Assembly (NCBI GenBank): GCA_021794255.1
Contig: JAJYRF010000003.1
Location: 1-5,637 of the forward strand
Source of the DNA: a bacterium
Lineage (GTDB): Bacteria; SZUA-79; Acidulodesulfobacterales; Acidulodesulfobacteraceae
DNA length: 5,637 bases
Direction of reading: 5' to 3'
The notes beneath the pieces are model-generated. The model worked only from the letters and a program-made list of their open reading frames with translations, was not told the origin of the DNA and did not search any database. Shown one piece after another: positions 3,663-5,637 of the stretch. The position numbers and the translations under genes were made by a program. Each line of letters begins with the position of its first letter. Position 1 is the first letter of the stretch.

Positions 3663-5637
3663 TTAAACAAAATAATCAATAATAGAATTTGCGCGTAGCA
3701 TTGGCAATATGCCGTTATTTATTACATCGCCTGCCAATGTGCCTGTATTTCCGCCGTTTGAAGTGGAAACATAATTTTTGCCGCTATTTTTTGAATTTTC
3801 GGCATTTGCATTATCTCTACCGCTATTATTAAATCCTGAACTGATATTTAAATTAACACCCGTAAATCCTTGATTTTTAAGTCCGTCGGTTAAATTAGCG
3901 GCAGAAGACTGCAAAATAGTTTTTGCTTCATTAGTCTGCGTTAAAATATTAACTGTAATTAATTTGTTTAATGTAATCACAAGATTTATTTTAATGCTGC
4001 CGAGAGAAGCAGGTTTTAGCATTATAACAGCAGACTGCATATTTTTCCTGAGCATAACCGACAGAGCGCTTGTCGTAATAAACTCCGGTGTTGAACTGCC
4101 GGTAACGGCATTATGAATATCATTTGAAAAATTAGAACCTGACCCCCCTGCGCTGCCGTTACTGTTTGAAGATTCGGACTGCGACAGTCCGCTGTTCAAT
4201 ATATTAATTTCTGAATTTTTATCATTTAATAAATTTATTTTATTTGTTTTATTTTCGGCGCCGTTTAATTTATTTGATTCTATTTTGTTGCCTTTTTCGT
4301 AAATATTATCGGCGAAAGCCGATAATTCTACATTATTAAGCTGTGATTTAGAAGATAATCCAGAATTTGAATTTATATTTGTAATATTCCCGCCGTTAGT
4401 GTTTTTGATGTCATTTATTTTGTTTTTATGTGCGGCGTCGGTATTTGAAGCAGCAGTGTTATTTGATGCATCCGCATTTATATCACTATGGCTATTACTA
4501 TTATTTTTATTTTTGTTATCGTTACTATTAATATTTCCGCTTTCATTTTTAACAGCGTCATTGGTATTATTAATTTTTTTATGTGGCGACTTATCGGAAG
4601 AGCTGCTATCGGCAGATTCGGCATTATTATTATTGTTGTTGCCGTTAATAGCCGTTAGATTATTTACGTCTGTTTTGCTAATTTTATTTCCGCTATCGCT
4701 GCCATTGCCGTTACCATTATTGGCAGCATTTATTCCATTATCCGTATTATTGCTATTGCTATCGGTAATTTTATTTCCGCTTATTTTGCTATTATCGGCG
4801 TTTAAGGTATTTATATTAATATCTGCACTATTTTTGGCATTAATATCGTTTTTAGAATTATTACCGTTTTTACCTGTAAATTGATGTTCTGCTTTAGTTT
4901 TACTGCTGTAAGACTTTGATATTTCTATAATTTTACTATGTAAATTATTATTATTCAAAACAGCGGCATGCGTATCATTTGTATTAAGCTTATGATGTGC
5001 AGGTTTATCATTATTTTCTGCGATTCTACTTAAGCCGGGTGGGGAGGAATGCAAAGTAGAATCTAAAGCGCTTGAAGATCGCGCCTGCTCTCCTAAATGA
5101 GCCGCGTCGGCATTATTTTGAACAGAATTACTTAAATTATTTGCCTGTTTTTTTGAAATAAGACCGGCTCTGCTATAATTATTATAATTATTATTATAAT
5201 TAGAAGCTACTGAAACTTGTCCGGCATTTAATGAACCGTTCGAATATGAAACAGAATATGAAACGCTGCCCGTATATGCAGTATTCACAGTATTATTGCT
5301 GCCGCTATTTTCCGACAAACTTTCCTGCCGAAAACTATCGTTAGCCGAAGAATTATTAGAAGTAATACTTGAAAAGCTATTATTATAATTTTCTAATGAC
5401 GAATTAAAATTATTCAGCATATTATTAAATTCAGAATCGGCAGGGCTGACAATATTTGCCGATGATAATGAATTTTGCAGTAAATTATCTCCGCCATTGT
5501 TTAAACTTGAATTGTTTAAACTTGAATTGTTTAAACTTGAATTGTTTAAACTTGAATTGTTTAAACTTGAATTGTTTAAACTTGAATTGTTTAAACTTGA
5601 ATTGTTTAAACTTGAATTGTTTAAACTTGAATTGTTT
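3663..5637 (-). CDS. fliK: FliK, flagellar hook-length control protein (5' end outside window)
   Basis: The frame is open from the right edge to the stop at 3663, giving 657 visible codons. FliK is an exported ruler that stops hook growth and switches the export gate to filament substrates. The ATG at 5420 has no ribosome site and the 72 codons above it lack stops, so the true start is probably beyond 5637. Order of parts: SSLNN repeats (5496-5637), a very long Asn/Ser-rich, low-complexity ruler region, then the Flg_hook C-terminal domain at about 3845-4075. That domain holds SALSVMLRKNMQSAVIMLKP and LKPASLGSIKINL, then NEAKTILQ ... LKNQGFTGVNLNI. A tail of about 65 residues ends in SIIDYFV. 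Salmonella FliK is about 405 residues, so this one is much longer. The family call rests on the C-terminal domain and neighbours, since the N-terminal region has no recognisable sequence. Confidence 0.9.
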   Translation of the reverse strand, partial: NNSSLNNSSLNNSSLNNSSLNNSSLNNSSLNNSSLNNSSLNNSSLNNGGDNLLQNSLSSANIVSPADSEFNNMLNNFNSSLENYNNSFSSITSNNSSANDSFRQESLSENSGSNNTVNTAYTGSVSYSVSYSNGSLNAGQVSVASNYNNNYNNYSRAGLISKKQANNLSNSVQNNADAAHLGEQARSSSALDSTLHSSPPGLSRIAENNDKPAHHKLNTNDTHAAVLNNNNLHSKIIEISKSYSSKTKAEHQFTGKNGNNSKNDINAKNSADININTLNADNSKISGNKITDSNSNNTDNGINAANNGNGNGSDSGNKISKTDVNNLTAINGNNNNNNAESADSSSSDKSPHKKINNTNDAVKNESGNINSNDNKNKNNSNSHSDINADASNNTAASNTDAAHKNKINDIKNTNGGNITNINSNSGLSSKSQLNNVELSAFADNIYEKGNKIESNKLNGAENKTNKINLLNDKNSEINILNSGLSQSESSNSNGSAGGSGSNFSNDIHNAVTGSSTPEFITTSALSVMLRKNMQSAVIMLKPASLGSIKINLVITLNKLITVNILTQTNEAKTILQSSAANLTDGLKNQGFTGVNLNISSGFNNSGRDNANAENSKNSGKNYVSTSNGGNTGTLAGDVINNGILPMLRANSIIDYFV
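5496..5637. repeat. Perfect 15-bp tandem repeat (minisatellite), nine full copies plus 7 bp, running off the edge
   Basis: The unit attgtttaaacttga is repeated without a single difference from 5496 to the edge. The unit length is a multiple of three and the repeat is in frame with fliK, each copy encoding Ser-Ser-Leu-Asn-Asn. Every copy holds the 8-bp palindrome gtttaaac. Identity at synonymous positions implies recent expansion by slippage or unequal crossing over. A degenerate relative, NNFNSSLENYNN, occurs just downstream around the Met at 5420. Confidence 0.97.

Noticed and set aside
4399..4884. Plus-strand open frame of 161 codons opposite fliK, looking like a very hydrophobic membrane protein
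   Set aside because: It is the antisense of Asn/Ser/Asp codons, which automatically yields Leu/Ile/Phe; no ribosome site and no family resemblance.
5496..5637. Regular repeat considered as a CRISPR array
   Set aside because: Units are 15 bp and directly abutting, with no spacers, and they form an open coding frame.

Overview
The window is one strand-consistent block of flagellar genes, all read on the minus strand, so transcription runs from the right edge (5637) to the left edge (1). In that order it holds fliK (hook-length control, 5' end outside the window), fliJ (export chaperone), a motE-like gene (membrane-anchored coiled-coil protein with an MgtE/FliG-like helical repeat), fliL (stator-associated membrane protein), fliM (C-ring switch protein) and the start of fliN (C-ring, 3' end outside the window). 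The DNA is very AT-rich. FliM looks deltaproteobacterial to me (close in wording to Geobacter-type FliM as I remember it), which together with the low GC suggests a low-GC member of the former Deltaproteobacteria. An Acidulodesulfobacterales-like lineage is possible, but that is a guess.

Right part (3154-5637): fliK is a very Asn/Ser-rich reading frame that stays open to the window edge. The first Met inside the window (5420) is not a convincing start. Upstream of it the frame runs through at least nine perfect copies of a 15-bp tandem repeat that encodes SSLNN. fliJ follows 71 bp downstream. Having fliK ahead of fliJ is a permutation of the familiar fliI-fliJ-(motE)-fliK order.

Middle (2043-3153): the motE-like gene is preceded by a good sigma70-type promoter candidate. 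It is followed by a 507-bp gene-free stretch packed with palindromes: two related GGGA/TCCC hairpins, a perfect 21-bp AT palindrome, a 71-bp palindrome in the fliL leader, and a sigma54-type -24/-12 element pointing at fliL. This stretch probably ends the fliK-fliJ-motE transcript and starts a separately controlled fliL-fliM-fliN transcript.

Left part (1-2042): fliL, fliM and fliN are in the standard order, with fliM and fliN overlapping by 14 nt. FliN has an unusually long charged, probably disordered N-terminus carrying two copies of a short Trp motif.

Together the genes cover hook-length measurement (FliK), export-substrate handling (FliJ), stator support (FliL and perhaps MotE) and the rotor switch that reads CheY-P (FliM/FliN). 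I see no wholly new gene system. The most notable items are the in-frame minisatellite in the hook ruler and the structured regulatory gap before fliL.
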